A stretch of 38,237 nucleotides of DNA from Chloroflexota bacterium (GCA_005889075.1 VBDQ01000047.1:1-38237); one strand, 5' to 3'. Positions 14,106 through 22,199 are shown, counted from the first letter of the stretch. A program made the numbers and translations. The notes: generated from the letters alone by a model not told the origin.

Positions 14106-16460
14106 CTAGGGCCTGCGCGTCGGTTTCGGCGGCTCGGTCGGCCGTGGCGGCGCACCCGACGGTCCGGGGGACGGTCCGCCGCTCGCGCCCGGCAAGGCTG
14201 ACGGCGCCACGGGTCTCGGCGCGAAGCCGCAAATGCTCCAGTAGAAGCGGCCGTAGCTGTACGCACCAGAGACAGCGCCCGAGGCCCACGCGTTGTAGGA
14301 GCTCTGCCAGTCCGCGAACGGGGCGATGAGCCGGATGCCGCACGAGGTGTAGAAGTCGCTGTCGTTCGTCGTCGGCTCGGTACCGGCGACGTAGTGCTCG
14401 GTGAAGCGGAAGCTCGCCGGGCAGTTGGGACCGGGCAGCGCGCCCGAGCCGTTGCCGCCCATGAGCGCTGGGTTCACGCACACGGTCTTGTCGACGATGC
14501 CCTCAGGCCGGTCGTACCAGACCACCGGAAGACCGCCGACGACCGTCTTCATGTAGTCCCGCCAGAGCACGCCCGGGCCGAGCGCCGAGCTGATCCCGAC
14601 CATCTCCGAGTTGTCCGAGTTGCCCATCCAGATCGCGGTGAGCCGCTGCGGGGTGAAGCCGATCGCGAGCACGTCTTGCAGGTTGTCGGTCGTGCCGGTC
14701 TTCAGCGCGGCGGGCCTGCCGATGTTCGTCCAGGGGCCGAAGACGAACGACCCCTGCGGGTTGGTGTTGTCCTTGAGGATGTCGTCGAAGACCCAGGCGG
14801 TCCGCTGATCGAGCACTCGGCGGCCATCCGGCTTCGAGTAATCCTTCACGACCTTGCCGGTCGGATCGACGACCTTGTAGATGAACGTCGGATCGACGCG
14901 GACGCCGAGATTCGCGATCACCTGGTACGCGCTCGCCATGTCGATGAGCCGCATCTCGCCGGCCCCGATGCCGAACGAGAGTCCGAGCTGTGTGCGGTCC
15001 CAGTCGCGGTTGATGCCGAGCTGGTGCACGGTGTCGATGATCGAGTCGACGCCGACGAGGCGCGTCACCTCGAGCGCGGGCAGGTTGAGCGACTCGCGAA
15101 GCGCCTGACGGAGGGTGAGCGGTCCGTGCTGCTCCTTCGTCGCGTCCTTGGGCGAATAGGGCTTGCCGCTCCCGTCCTGCATCGTGAACTGGATGTCGTA
15201 GAGCCGGCTGGATGCAGTGAGGCCGAGCTTCTGCATGCCGGTGAGGTACGTGAAGAGCTTGAACGTCGAGCCCGGCTGGCGAAGCGCGATCCCGGCGTGG
15301 TCATAGTCGCCCTGCACCTTCGGCGTGTGGACGTAGTAGTCGTAGCTCCCGACGTAGGCGAGGATCTCGCCGGTCGATGGATCCATCGTGATGAGCGCCG
15401 CGTTGTTCACGTTATTGCCGTGGAGCGCGTTGACGTGGTCCTTGACCTCTTTCTCGGCCAGCTGCTGCATGTTCCAGTCGAGCGTCGTGTAGACGTCATA
15501 GCCGCCGCGGTAGGCGGCCTTCTCGCCGAGAACGTTGATGAGCTGCTCGCGCACGCGGAAGGTGAAATGCGGCGCGTACAGCGACGTCGTGGCCGGCGTC
15601 ACCTTGATCGGCTCGCTCTTGGCCGCGTCTGCCTCCGCCTGCGTGGCGTAGCCGTTGTCGACCATGGCGTCCAGCACCTGGGCGCGCCGGGCCATCGCCG
15701 CGGGCATGTTCTGGATTGGGTCGTAGTCCGACGGCGCCTGCGGGAGGCCCGCGAGAAGCGCCATCTGCGCGAGGGTGAGCTTGTTCAGGTCGGCAATCCC
15801 GAAGTAGGTGGCCGCCGCCGCCTTGAGACCGTAGGCCTGGTTCCCGTAGTAGATCTGGTTGAAGTACATCTCGAGGATCTGCTTCTTGCTGAAGGTCCTC
15901 GTCGCCTCGATCGCGAGGATCGCCTCTTTGATCTTTCGCGTGAAGGTCGGGTCGTCGCCGAGAAGGCGGGTCTTGATGAGCTGCTGGGTGATCGTGGATC
16001 CGCCCTGCGTGATCCGACCACTCGAGGCGTTCGCCTGGAACGCGCGGATGATGCCGCCGACGTCGACACCCGGGTTCGACCAGAAGGTCTTGTCCTCGAT
16101 CGCGATCGTGGCGTCCTGCATCCGCTCGGGAACCGCATCGAGAGAGATCAGCTCGCGCTGCTCGTCGGCGAGGGTGTAAAGCAGATGCTGTCCGGTCCGG
16201 TCGTAGATGTGGGTAGCCAGGGGGATGGGCACGGTCGCGAGGTCGTGCGCTGCGGGCAGATCAGCCGCGAAGTAGCCGATCACGGCGGCGATGCAGACCC
16301 CGACGAAGGCGGTTCCGGCGAAGAGGGCCGCGCTCAGGATCCCCGCGAAGGTGCCGACCGGTCGCACCGCGCTGACGCGGCGGGACATGCGCCCACCGCT
16401 GCGCTGCGGGAAGCGGTAGGCACGGTACGCCCGCCCGGGCGTGATTCCCTTGATGGACAT
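14106..16460 (-). CDS. class A penicillin-binding protein (PBP1A-type glycosyltransferase/transpeptidase)
   Basis: This bifunctional enzyme polymerises lipid II and cross-links peptidoglycan at the outer face of the membrane. The 784-residue product has a cytoplasmic basic N-terminus, one transmembrane helix (~40-64), the GT51 domain with IEDKTFWSNPG (catalytic Glu122) and QGGSTITQQL (~152-161), and the transpeptidase with GSTFK (Ser398, Lys401), ESLN (~456-459) and KTGTTDN (~587-593). The C-terminus is a Pro/Ser/Gly-rich tail of ~40 residues, perhaps crossing the wall. The usual EDxxF(x)2H motif has Asn in place of His. The start at ATG 16460 follows TACATA by six bases. Confidence 0.95.
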   Translation of the reverse strand: MSIKGITPGRAYRAYRFPQRSGGRMSRRVSAVRPVGTFAGILSAALFAGTAFVGVCIAAVIGYFAADLPAAHDLATVPIPLATHIYDRTGQHLLYTLADEQRELISLDAVPERMQDATIAIEDKTFWSNPGVDVGGIIRAFQANASSGRITQGGSTITQQLIKTRLLGDDPTFTRKIKEAILAIEATRTFSKKQILEMYFNQIYYGNQAYGLKAAAATYFGIADLNKLTLAQMALLAGLPQAPSDYDPIQNMPAAMARRAQVLDAMVDNGYATQAEADAAKSEPIKVTPATTSLYAPHFTFRVREQLINVLGEKAAYRGGYDVYTTLDWNMQQLAEKEVKDHVNALHGNNVNNAALITMDPSTGEILAYVGSYDYYVHTPKVQGDYDHAGIALRQPGSTFKLFTYLTGMQKLGLTASSRLYDIQFTMQDGSGKPYSPKDATKEQHGPLTLRQALRESLNLPALEVTRLVGVDSIIDTVHQLGINRDWDRTQLGLSFGIGAGEMRLIDMASAYQVIANLGVRVDPTFIYKVVDPTGKVVKDYSKPDGRRVLDQRTAWVFDDILKDNTNPQGSFVFGPWTNIGRPAALKTGTTDNLQDVLAIGFTPQRLTAIWMGNSDNSEMVGISSALGPGVLWRDYMKTVVGGLPVVWYDRPEGIVDKTVCVNPALMGGNGSGALPGPNCPASFRFTEHYVAGTEPTTNDSDFYTSCGIRLIAPFADWQSSYNAWASGAVSGAYSYGRFYWSICGFAPRPVAPSALPGASGGPSPGPSGAPPRPTEPPKPTRRP

Positions 16461-16472
16461 CTTCCCTATGTA
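16461..16472 (-). promoter_or_regulatory. -10-like TACATA six bases before the PBP1A start
   Basis: TACATA (16472-16467, minus strand) is followed by GGGAAG and ATG 16460. The six bases also resemble a weak Shine-Dalgarno, so a leaderless reading is less certain here. Confidence 0.35.
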
Positions 16473-16516
16473 ACGTCCGGTTGCACGGTTCGTGCCATTG
16501 CCGAGACAGGGGTCGT

Positions 16517-16990
16517 CTAGCGCGACGCCAGGCTTGCACGCAAGCGAGCCATCGCCGCTTTCCAGCCGGCGAGGGGTCTCGCGTGGAGGACTTCGCGCAG
16601 CGAGCGCCGCGCGGCACGCGCGTCCCCTTCCCAGCCCTCGATCAGTCGCCGGTCATCGTCTTTGATGCTGTTCGCGGGTCCGCGCCGCTCCATCGCGCTC
16701 TCGGTCTCTGGGATGCGGGAATAGAGATCCGCGAGCGCCGGGAATGTCGCTGCGGCCTCGTGTTCGATCGTCGCCCGGTGGCGCGCGAACTCGCCGTTCT
16801 CGAGCACGACGGCCTGCTTTGTCTGGTCGAACATCGACGTGAGCTCGAGATTGCCCGCGAGCTCGCGGTCGAGCGCGGCCGTCGCCTCGGCCAAGGCGGC
16901 ACGCCTCGCCGGGTCTGTCCGCAGCGGTCGTGCGAGCCACGCCGCCGCCGCGCCGACCGCCACGATGACGCCGGCGATCACGTAGGGCAC
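16517..16990 (-). CDS. membrane-anchored hypothetical protein
   Basis: The 157-residue product starts with a hydrophobic helix (IAGVIVAVGAAAAWLA, ~5-20) and continues with a charged, probably helical region rich in Ala, Glu and Arg (LAEATAALDREL, RRLIEGWEGDARAARRSLREVL). This is consistent with a single-pass or signal-anchored protein with a helical soluble domain. No family was recognised. The GTG start 16990 is only 19 bases from the divergent metF start. It precedes PBP1A on the same strand, so a role at the envelope is possible but not shown. Confidence 0.65.
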   Translation of the reverse strand: MPYVIAGVIVAVGAAAAWLARPLRTDPARRAALAEATAALDRELAGNLELTSMFDQTKQAVVLENGEFARHRATIEHEAAATFPALADLYSRIPETESAMERRGPANSIKDDDRRLIEGWEGDARAARRSLREVLHARPLAGWKAAMARLRASLASR

Positions 16991-16997
16991 GGCCGTT

Positions 16998-17004
16998 TAG
17001 CGTA
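16998..17004. promoter_or_regulatory. shared bidirectional -10 for metF and the membrane protein
   Basis: On the plus strand TAGCGT (16998-17003) ends six bases before the metF GTG. On the minus strand TACGCT (17004-16999) ends eight bases before GTG 16990. The same heptamer supplies both -10-like elements inside a 19-bp gap, so the two transcripts would start on opposite sides of one melted region. Confidence 0.5.
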
Positions 17005-17009
17005 AAGCG

Positions 17010-17894
17010 GTGCGGATCTCCGAGGCGTTCAAGCTCGGCCGACCGGTGTACTCGTTCGAGTTCTTTCCGCCGAAGACCGACCAGGCCGCGCGCGATCTCT
17101 TTCGGACGATCGACGAGCTCCAGGTGCTGCGCCCGACCTTCGTGACCGTGACCTACGGCGCAGGAGGCAGCACGCGCGAGCGCACCATCGAGCTTGCCAC
17201 CGAGCTCAAGCATCGGATCCGCATCGAGGTCGCGGCGCACCTCACCTGCGTCGGCCACACCGCTCCGGACATCGCGCGCATCTGCGAGCGTCTCCGCGCG
17301 AACGGCATCGAGAACGTGATGGCGCTTCGCGGCGACCCGCCGCGCGGAGATCTCGCGTTCAAGCAGGTGGAGGGCGGGTTCGCACACGCGACCGAGCTCA
17401 TCCGCTTCATCAAAGAGCGGTTCGACTTCTGCGTCGGCGCTGCCGCCTACCCTGAAAAGCATCCCGAGTCGATCTCGCTCGAAGACGACCTGCGGTGGGC
17501 GGGCGCGAAGATCGACGCGGGCGCCGCGTTCCTTACCACGCAGCTCTTCTTCGAAGCCGACGCGTACTTTGACCTCGTCCGCAAGGCGCGGGCGGCGGGG
17601 ATCCGCGCGCCGATCCTGCCCGGGATCATGCCCGTCACGAACATCGCGCAGATCGAGCGTTTCACCAAGCTCTGCGGCGCGACCATCCCCGCACGCTTGC
17701 GCGCGCAGCTGGCCGCGGCGGACGGCGACGAGCGCGCGGTCGTCCGCGTAGGCATCGAGTGGGCGACGGCGCAGGCCGAGGCGCTGCTCGCCGGCGGAGC
17801 GCCGGGCGTGCATCTCTACACCCTGAACCGGTCGTTCGCGACCCGCGAGATCTTCGCTCGCCTACGCGCGGAGCGCCCGCCCGCTGTGATTTGA
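17010..17894 (+). CDS. metF: 5,10-methylenetetrahydrofolate reductase
   Basis: This FAD enzyme reduces 5,10-methylenetetrahydrofolate to 5-methyltetrahydrofolate for methionine synthesis. The 294-residue product has the family marks in order: YSFEFFPPKTD (~13-23), the TIM-barrel VTVTYGAGGSTRERT, EVAAHLTCVGHT, NVMALRGDPPRGD, a distal GAAFLTTQLFF and PGIMPVTNIAQIERF. Bacterial MetF of ~290-300 residues lacks the eukaryotic regulatory domain, as here. The GTG start lies directly after a -10-like TAGCGT plus six bases, with no Shine-Dalgarno, so a leaderless mRNA is likely. Confidence 0.96.
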   Translation: MRISEAFKLGRPVYSFEFFPPKTDQAARDLFRTIDELQVLRPTFVTVTYGAGGSTRERTIELATELKHRIRIEVAAHLTCVGHTAPDIARICERLRANGIENVMALRGDPPRGDLAFKQVEGGFAHATELIRFIKERFDFCVGAAAYPEKHPESISLEDDLRWAGAKIDAGAAFLTTQLFFEADAYFDLVRKARAAGIRAPILPGIMPVTNIAQIERFTKLCGATIPARLRAQLAAADGDERAVVRVGIEWATAQAEALLAGGAPGVHLYTLNRSFATREIFARLRAERPPAVI

Positions 17895-17943
17895 CCCGCG
17901 CGGACTTTCGTGCACCCAACGTATCTCCTTGATGCATCGGATG

Positions 17944-17949
17944 TAGCAT
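17944..17949 (+). promoter_or_regulatory. -10-like TAGCAT six bases before the ATPase start
   Basis: TAGCAT (17944-17949) is followed by CGGCTC and GTG 17956. The spacing equals that at metF and the HNH gene. No Shine-Dalgarno is present. Confidence 0.5.
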
Positions 17950-17955
17950 CGGCTC

Positions 17956-19164
17956 GTGCAGCACTTCCAGCGGACGAGCGCAGCGGTCAGTCCGTATTTT
18001 CCCGTCGGCGGTCCGGTGCCAGCGGCGGAGCTCGTCGGCCGGGAGAGCTACCTGCGGCGTCTGGTGGAGCGCCTCGAGGATGGGCAGCACGTTCTTCTTG
18101 CCGGGCCCCGCCGCATCGGCAAGACCTCGATCATCCTCGAGGCGCTGCGACGTCTACGCCGCCGAGGTGCGCACACCGCCTACGTCGACTGCCTCGGGGC
18201 CACCGACGTTCGGGGCCTCGGCGAGCGCCTCGCCGACGCGATCCTCCAGAACCTCTCCGGCGCCGAACGGACCTTCGAGCATGCGAAGGCGATCGCCGGA
18301 GGGATGCGTCCGACGGTAAAGGTGAAATACGAGCACGTCGAGCTCGCGCTCCAGCTCGCTCGCGAGACCAACGCGCAACGTTTCTTCGAGGGTGCGCTCG
18401 ACCTGCCCCAAGCGCTGGCGCGACGCACGGGCAAGCACGTCGTGGTCGTCTTCGACGAGTTCCAGGCCGCGGGAAGGCTCGGGCCACGCGTGTTCGACGT
18501 CATGCGCAGCCGCTTCCAGGCGCAGCGCGGTGTGAGCTACGCGTTCCTCGGTTCGGAGCAGGGAATCCTGGAGGAGCTCTTCAGCAACAAGGGACGCGCG
18601 TTCTATCGCTTCGCGGTCCCACTCGACCTCGCCGATGCCGGCGGCCATCGCTTCGGGATCGATCCCGATGACTGGCTCGAGTACCTGCGCGGCAAATTCG
18701 CCGCGAAGAAGATGACCATCGACGACGCGAGCGTCGACCGCCTCCTCGACGCGACCGGCGGCCATCCACAGGACACGATGCAGGTCTGCGCGGCGCTCTA
18801 CTACCTCATGCGTGAGGCGGGCTCTCGTGTGGTCAGCGGCGAGCTGCTGGAGGTCGCCTACGAGCAGGCGATGCGCGAGCTCGAGCGACCGTTCGCCCTC
18901 CACTGGGCCGAGCTCGGCTCGCACAAGTACCTACAGCAGGTCGCCAAGCGCATCGCCCACCGGGCGGTCCTGTACGCGGCCGACGCCGACGGCGGCGCGG
19001 TCCCCCGCCCCGAGGTGCTGCGGGCACTCGACGGTCTCCGCCTCCGCGGTCTCGTGGTCCGCCTGGGCCGCGGCCGCTACGACTTCGTGGAGCCGATGTT
19101 CGCCGAGTTCGTGCGGCGCATCGATGAGGGGATGCTGACGGCGGGTATCGTTCCTTCGCGATGA
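17956..19164 (+). CDS. archaeal-type (STAND-like) P-loop ATPase with C-terminal winged helix
   Basis: The 402-residue protein belongs to the archaeal ATPase-like branch of STAND/AAA+ NTPases: Walker A GPRRIGKTS (~50-58), Walker B VVVVFDEFQ (~162-170) and a conserved ATGGHPQDTMQ sensor-type segment (~275). The C-terminal ~80 residues (RPEVLRALDGLRLRGLVVRLGRGRYDFVEPMFAEFVRR) look like a winged helix. Such ATPases act as signalling switches, in mobile-element maintenance or in defence, but many are chromosomal and uncharacterised. The GTG start follows TAGCAT by six bases. The stop overlaps the ATG of a small protein, so the two are translated together. Confidence 0.82.
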   Translation: MQHFQRTSAAVSPYFPVGGPVPAAELVGRESYLRRLVERLEDGQHVLLAGPRRIGKTSIILEALRRLRRRGAHTAYVDCLGATDVRGLGERLADAILQNLSGAERTFEHAKAIAGGMRPTVKVKYEHVELALQLARETNAQRFFEGALDLPQALARRTGKHVVVVFDEFQAAGRLGPRVFDVMRSRFQAQRGVSYAFLGSEQGILEELFSNKGRAFYRFAVPLDLADAGGHRFGIDPDDWLEYLRGKFAAKKMTIDDASVDRLLDATGGHPQDTMQVCAALYYLMREAGSRVVSGELLEVAYEQAMRELERPFALHWAELGSHKYLQQVAKRIAHRAVLYAADADGGAVPRPEVLRALDGLRLRGLVVRLGRGRYDFVEPMFAEFVRRIDEGMLTAGIVPSR

Positions 19165-19349
19165 CGCGAAGGCCGCCGTTCGAGCCGCGACCGGGGTCGA
19201 AGGTCCGCTTCGGCCCGGACGGAAGCGTCGGCGAGCTCATCCGCTCGTCACCGAACGGCGAGGAGTGGCTGGTGAAGAATCGCCTCGGCCGGTTCTGGGT
19301 CAGCACCATGCGGCTCAATCCGGCCGACGAGGAGGCCGCGGCGCACTAG
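19161..19349 (+). CDS. small 62-residue protein coupled to the ATPase gene
   Basis: The ATG at 19161 overlaps the ATPase stop (ATGA). The product is basic and aromatic with a probable small beta-barrel pattern: PGSKVRFGPDGSVGELIRSS followed by EEWLVKNRLGRFWVSTMRLNPADEE. The alternating VRFG / GEWLV / FWVS strands suggest an SH3-like or Tudor-like fold, but this is a guess from pattern only. No family was recognised. Coupling suggests that it works with the ATPase. Confidence 0.6.
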   Translation: MTRRPPFEPRPGSKVRFGPDGSVGELIRSSPNGEEWLVKNRLGRFWVSTMRLNPADEEAAAH

Positions 19350-19371
19350 GCCCCGCGGCCCCGTTCACTCG

Positions 19372-19635
19372 CTAGGTGGTGACGCGGCGCTCGCCGCCCA
19401 TTGCGCGCCAGATCAACAGCACGATGATCGCGCCGATGATCGACCCGATCAGGCCGGCCGCGGAGAGCTCGAGCGTCCCACCGAAGATGAGCGCCGCGAG
19501 CGTGCCTCCGACGAAGGACCCGACGATGCCGAGGATCAGCGTCCCGAGCCAGCCCATCGGGTCCGGACCGGGAACGAGCCAGCGTGCGATGAAGCCGGCG
19601 ACGAGTCCGATGAGCAGGAAGGCGATGATGCCCAT
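19372..19635 (-). CDS. GlsB/YeaQ/YmgE-type small membrane protein
   Basis: This 87-residue protein has three hydrophobic helices with the family pattern: IIAFLLIGLVAGFIARWLVPG, MGWLGTLILGIVGSFVGGTLA, GLIGSIIGAIIVLLIWRAMG. GlsB/YeaQ/YmgE (transglycosylase-associated) proteins are stress-induced inner-membrane proteins of unclear function; the historical link to transglycosylases is not mechanistic. ATG 19635 is preceded by a strong GAGGAGGT, so unlike many neighbours this mRNA has a leader. Confidence 0.93.
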   Translation of the reverse strand: MGIIAFLLIGLVAGFIARWLVPGPDPMGWLGTLILGIVGSFVGGTLAALIFGGTLELSAAGLIGSIIGAIIVLLIWRAMGGERRVTT

Positions 19636-19703
19636 GCGGATACCTCCTCGCGTCTTTAGGAGGAAATGTCTGCACCAAGCGTGCCGCGAGGCTCTCCGTC
19701 CGG

Positions 19704-19775
19704 TACCCCCGAGGCGAATCGAACGCCTGTCTCAGGCTCCGGAGGCCTGCGCTCTATCCGCTGAGCTACGGGGGC
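19704..19775 (-). tRNA. tRNA-Arg (anticodon CCG)
   Basis: On the minus strand the 72-nt sequence folds as a cloverleaf: acceptor GCCCCCG paired with CGGGGGT and discriminator A; D-arm with GCTC/GAGC; anticodon stem CAGGC/GCCTG with loop CTCCGGA, anticodon CCG reading CGG; T-arm AGGCG/CGCCT with loop TTCGATT. G1 pairs with U72 as a wobble. CCA is not encoded. A -10-like TAGAAT lies nine bases upstream. Confidence 0.95.
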
Positions 19776-19784
19776 GTGCGACCG

Positions 19785-19790
19785 ATTCTA
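19785..19790 (-). promoter_or_regulatory. -10-like TAGAAT of the tRNA-Arg gene
   Basis: TAGAAT on the minus strand (19790-19785) lies nine bases before the mature tRNA 5' end, placing the transcription start one or two bases upstream of it. It sits inside the palindrome CCGATT-CT-AATCGG (19782-19795). Confidence 0.45.
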
Positions 19791-19804
19791 ATCGGCGCAA
19801 CTGA

Positions 19805-19810
19805 TAGCGT
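19805..19810 (+). promoter_or_regulatory. -10-like TAGCGT upstream of tatC
   Basis: TAGCGT ends nine bases before the tatC ATG 19820. The predicted transcript would have a leader of only about three bases and there is no Shine-Dalgarno. Confidence 0.4.
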
Positions 19811-19819
19811 GACCCGGCG

Positions 19820-20629
19820 ATGACGGCGGATGCGAGGGACAAGGAGCTCTCCCTCATCCAGCACCTCGGTGAGCTGCGCGACCGACTGATCTTCTCGGCG
19901 ATCGCTCTCGTTGCGACGACGGTTATCTCATTCATCGCGGCGACGGACATCATCCGCGCACTGCTCATCCCCGTGGACTGCACCTGGTTCAGGATCGCGA
20001 CGCAGTCGATCTTCCCGCCGAACGTCTCGTTCTCCATAGGCCTGGTGTGCGACCAGACGCCGCAGAAGCTCCTTGCGCTGAGCCCGACCGAGAACTTCGT
20101 CACCTACTTCCGCGTCTCGCTCTTCAGCGGCATCGCTCTCGCGATGCCGGTCATCCTCTACGAGATCTATGCGTACATCGACCCGGCCCTCTACCCGAAC
20201 GAGCGGCGCTTCGTGCGCCTTCTGGGCCTACCGATCCTTCTCCTTTTCGTGCTCGGGATGGCTTTCTGTTACTTCGTCCTCCTCCCGAACGCCATCAGAT
20301 TCCTCGTAAATTTCGGCAGCGAGGTCATCCAGAACCAGCTCCGCGCATCCGAATATCTGTCCTTCGTGACGACCTTCATCCTCGGGGTGGGGATCGTGTT
20401 CGAGGTGCCGGTGATCATCTACGCGCTCGTCCGAGTCCACGTCGTGGATCGCGCGTGGCTCACCAAGCAGCGGCGCTACGTCTTCCTGCTGGTGTTCGTC
20501 CTCGGCGCGATCATCACCCCGACCCCTGATCCGTTCAACCAGACGCTGGTCGCGATCCCGATGTATCTCCTGTGGGAGCTCGGGCTGTTCCTCGCGCGTT
20601 TCGCCGGAGCGCCTCGAGCCGCTTCTTGA
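19820..20629 (+). CDS. tatC: Sec-independent protein translocase subunit TatC
   Basis: TatC is the membrane receptor for twin-arginine signal peptides. The 269-residue product has the hallmark N-terminal [10 protein letters not shown] (~14-23), six predicted helices, the conserved [29 protein letters not shown] region and the terminal [25 protein letters not shown]. The loop between helices 1 and 2 is longer than usual and has two cysteines (VDCTW and LVCDQ), which could form a disulfide outside the cell. No tatA gene lies beside it. Its 3' end overlaps that of the convergent rarA by 95 bases. Confidence 0.95.
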   Translation: MTADARDKELSLIQHLGELRDRLIFSAIALVATTVISFIAATDIIRALLIPVDCTWFRIATQSIFPPNVSFSIGLVCDQTPQKLLALSPTENFVTYFRVSLFSGIALAMPVILYEIYAYIDPALYPNERRFVRLLGLPILLLFVLGMAFCYFVLLPNAIRFLVNFGSEVIQNQLRASEYLSFVTTFILGVGIVFEVPVIIYALVRVHVVDRAWLTKQRRYVFLLVFVLGAIITPTPDPFNQTLVAIPMYLLWELGLFLARFAGAPRAAS

Positions 20630-21878
20630 GGTCGGCTTCCGCGCCGAGGTCCGTCGGCTCGTAGTAGCGCCGCTCGGCCAGCGAGTCGGGAAGGTACGTC
20701 TCGTCCGGCGCAACGTGTCCTTCGTAGTCGTGCGCGTACTGGTAACCGCGCCCGTATCCGAGCTCGGCCATGAGGCGAGTCGGTGCGTTGCGCAGATGGA
20801 GCGGCACGGGATCGGCGCGCGTCTCGGCGAGATCGTGCTGGAGCTCGCCCAGCCCCCGCTTGAGCGAGTCCGATTTCGGCGCAAGCGCGCAGTAGACGGT
20901 CGCCTCGGCGAGCGGGTAGTACGCCTCCGGCATCCCGATGAGGTGCGTGGCCTGCTGCGCGGCACTCGCGATCACCAGGGCCTGCGGATCGGCGAGGCCA
21001 ACATCCTCCCCGGCGAGGATGACGATGCGCCGGGCGATGAACATCGGGTCCTCGCCGGCGTCGATCATGCGCATGAGCCAGTAGAGCGCCGCGTCGGGGT
21101 CGGAGCCGCGGACGCTCTTGATGAACGCCGAGATCGTGTCGTAGTGCTGATCGCCGGCGCGGTCGTACAGGAGCGACCGTCGCTGCATCGCATCGCGGAT
21201 CTCCTCCAGGCCGACAGGGCGCTTGCCGTCGGCGCCCGGCAGCGCCGCGTCCGTGGCCAGCTCGAGCGCGTTCAACGCTACGCGCGCGTCGCCGTTGCTC
21301 ACCGCGACAAGGCCGTCCTCGGCCTCCTTCGTGAGCGCCACGGTGCCGCCCAGTCCGCGCTCGTCGGCCAGGGCGCGACGCACGATCGTGCGGACCTCGT
21401 CTTCAGTGAGCGGCTTCAGCGTGAACACCCGCGAACGCGACAGCAAAGCTGAGTTGACCTCGAAGGAGGGGTTCTCCGTCGTCGCGCCCAGCAGGATCAC
21501 GTCACCGTTCTCGACATACGGGAGCACGACGTCCTGCTGGGCCTTGTTGAAGCGATGGATCTCGTCGATGAAGAGGACCGTCCGCTGGTTGGTGAGCTGC
21601 CGAAGCTTGCGGGACTCGTCGATGAGCTTGCGTAGCTCCTGGACTCCGGACGACACCGCCGAGATGCCGACGAATCGCGCTCCCGTGCGCTTGGCGCCGA
21701 TCGCCGCGAGCGTGGTCTTCCCGGTCCCGGGTGGTCCCCAGAGGATCATCGAGGGAAGCTGTCCCGCGTCCATCGCCTTGCGCAGGACTCGGCCCTCGCC
21801 GACCAGATGCGGCTGGCCCACGAACTCGTCGAGGTCTTGCGGCCGCATCCGGGCCGCGAGCGGTTGCGAAGCAGGCAC
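20535..21878 (-). CDS. rarA: replication-associated recombination protein A (MgsA/RarA AAA+ ATPase)
   Basis: RarA is a clamp-loader-like AAA+ ATPase that acts at stalled replication forks. Features: [21 protein letters not shown] at the N-terminus, Walker [10 protein letters not shown] (~48-56), Walker [16 protein letters not shown], the Arg-finger region [14 protein letters not shown], and the family-specific C-terminal domain ([34 protein letters not shown]). GTG 21878 is chosen over the open frame to 21944: it gives the usual ~447 residues and lies six bases after a -10-like GACAAT. The last ~30 codons overlap tatC on the other strand. Confidence 0.95.
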   Translation of the reverse strand: MPASQPLAARMRPQDLDEFVGQPHLVGEGRVLRKAMDAGQLPSMILWGPPGTGKTTLAAIGAKRTGARFVGISAVSSGVQELRKLIDESRKLRQLTNQRTVLFIDEIHRFNKAQQDVVLPYVENGDVILLGATTENPSFEVNSALLSRSRVFTLKPLTEDEVRTIVRRALADERGLGGTVALTKEAEDGLVAVSNGDARVALNALELATDAALPGADGKRPVGLEEIRDAMQRRSLLYDRAGDQHYDTISAFIKSVRGSDPDAALYWLMRMIDAGEDPMFIARRIVILAGEDVGLADPQALVIASAAQQATHLIGMPEAYYPLAEATVYCALAPKSDSLKRGLGELQHDLAETRADPVPLHLRNAPTRLMAELGYGRGYQYAHDYEGHVAPDETYLPDSLAERRYYEPTDLGAEADLKKRLEALRRNARGTARAPTGDTSGSRPASG

Positions 21879-21884
21879 GACGCG

Positions 21885-21890
21885 ATTGTC
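21885..21890 (-). promoter_or_regulatory. -10-like GACAAT six bases before rarA
   Basis: GACAAT (21890-21885, minus strand) is followed by CGCGTC and GTG 21878. The hexamer is a weak match, but the six-base spacing equals that of other leaderless-type starts in the window and supports the chosen rarA start. Confidence 0.35.
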
Positions 21891-21899
21891 CCACCTCGA

Positions 21900-21922
21900 C
21901 CCCCTCCCCCACGGGGTAGGAT
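21900..21922. promoter_or_regulatory. probable CsoR operator overlapping the csoR -10
   Basis: Upstream of csoR a C-tract and G-tract pair (CCCCCTCCCCC, then ACGGGGTAGGAT) forms the half-symmetric GC-rich site typical of CsoR-family operators. The end of it, TAGGAT (21917-21922), lies six bases before the csoR ATG and is the likely -10, so binding would block the promoter (autorepression). Confidence 0.6.
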
Positions 21923-21928
21923 GCGCAC

Positions 21929-22195
21929 ATGCGCGACGCTGCACGTAACGACGTCATCGCCCGTCTGCGTTCGATCGCCGGCCATCTCAAAGCTGTCGAG
22001 CGGATGATCGAAGAGGACAAGTACTGCGTCGACGTCATGAAGCAGACGATGGCCGTCGAGAAGGCGCTCGAGCGAATCGATGTGCTCATCCTGGAAGAGC
22101 ACCTCGCGACCTGCGTGGCGGATTCGTTCAGACAGGGCAAGTCCGCCCAGACCGTCAAAGAGCTCGCCGAGATCTTTTCGACCGCCCGGAAGTGA
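21929..22195 (+). CDS. csoR: CsoR-family metal-sensing repressor
   Basis: The 88-residue all-helical repressor has the opening [28 protein letters not shown] and the metal ligands Cys33 (KYC), His58 and Cys62 (EEHLATC), the C-H-C pattern of Cu(I)-sensing CsoR. Copper binding should release the operator. No copper ATPase or copper chaperone gene lies in this window, so its targets other than itself are elsewhere. ATG 21929 follows TAGGAT by six bases. Confidence 0.92.
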   Translation: MRDAARNDVIARLRSIAGHLKAVERMIEEDKYCVDVMKQTMAVEKALERIDVLILEEHLATCVADSFRQGKSAQTVKELAEIFSTARK

Positions 22196-22199
22196 CCGC

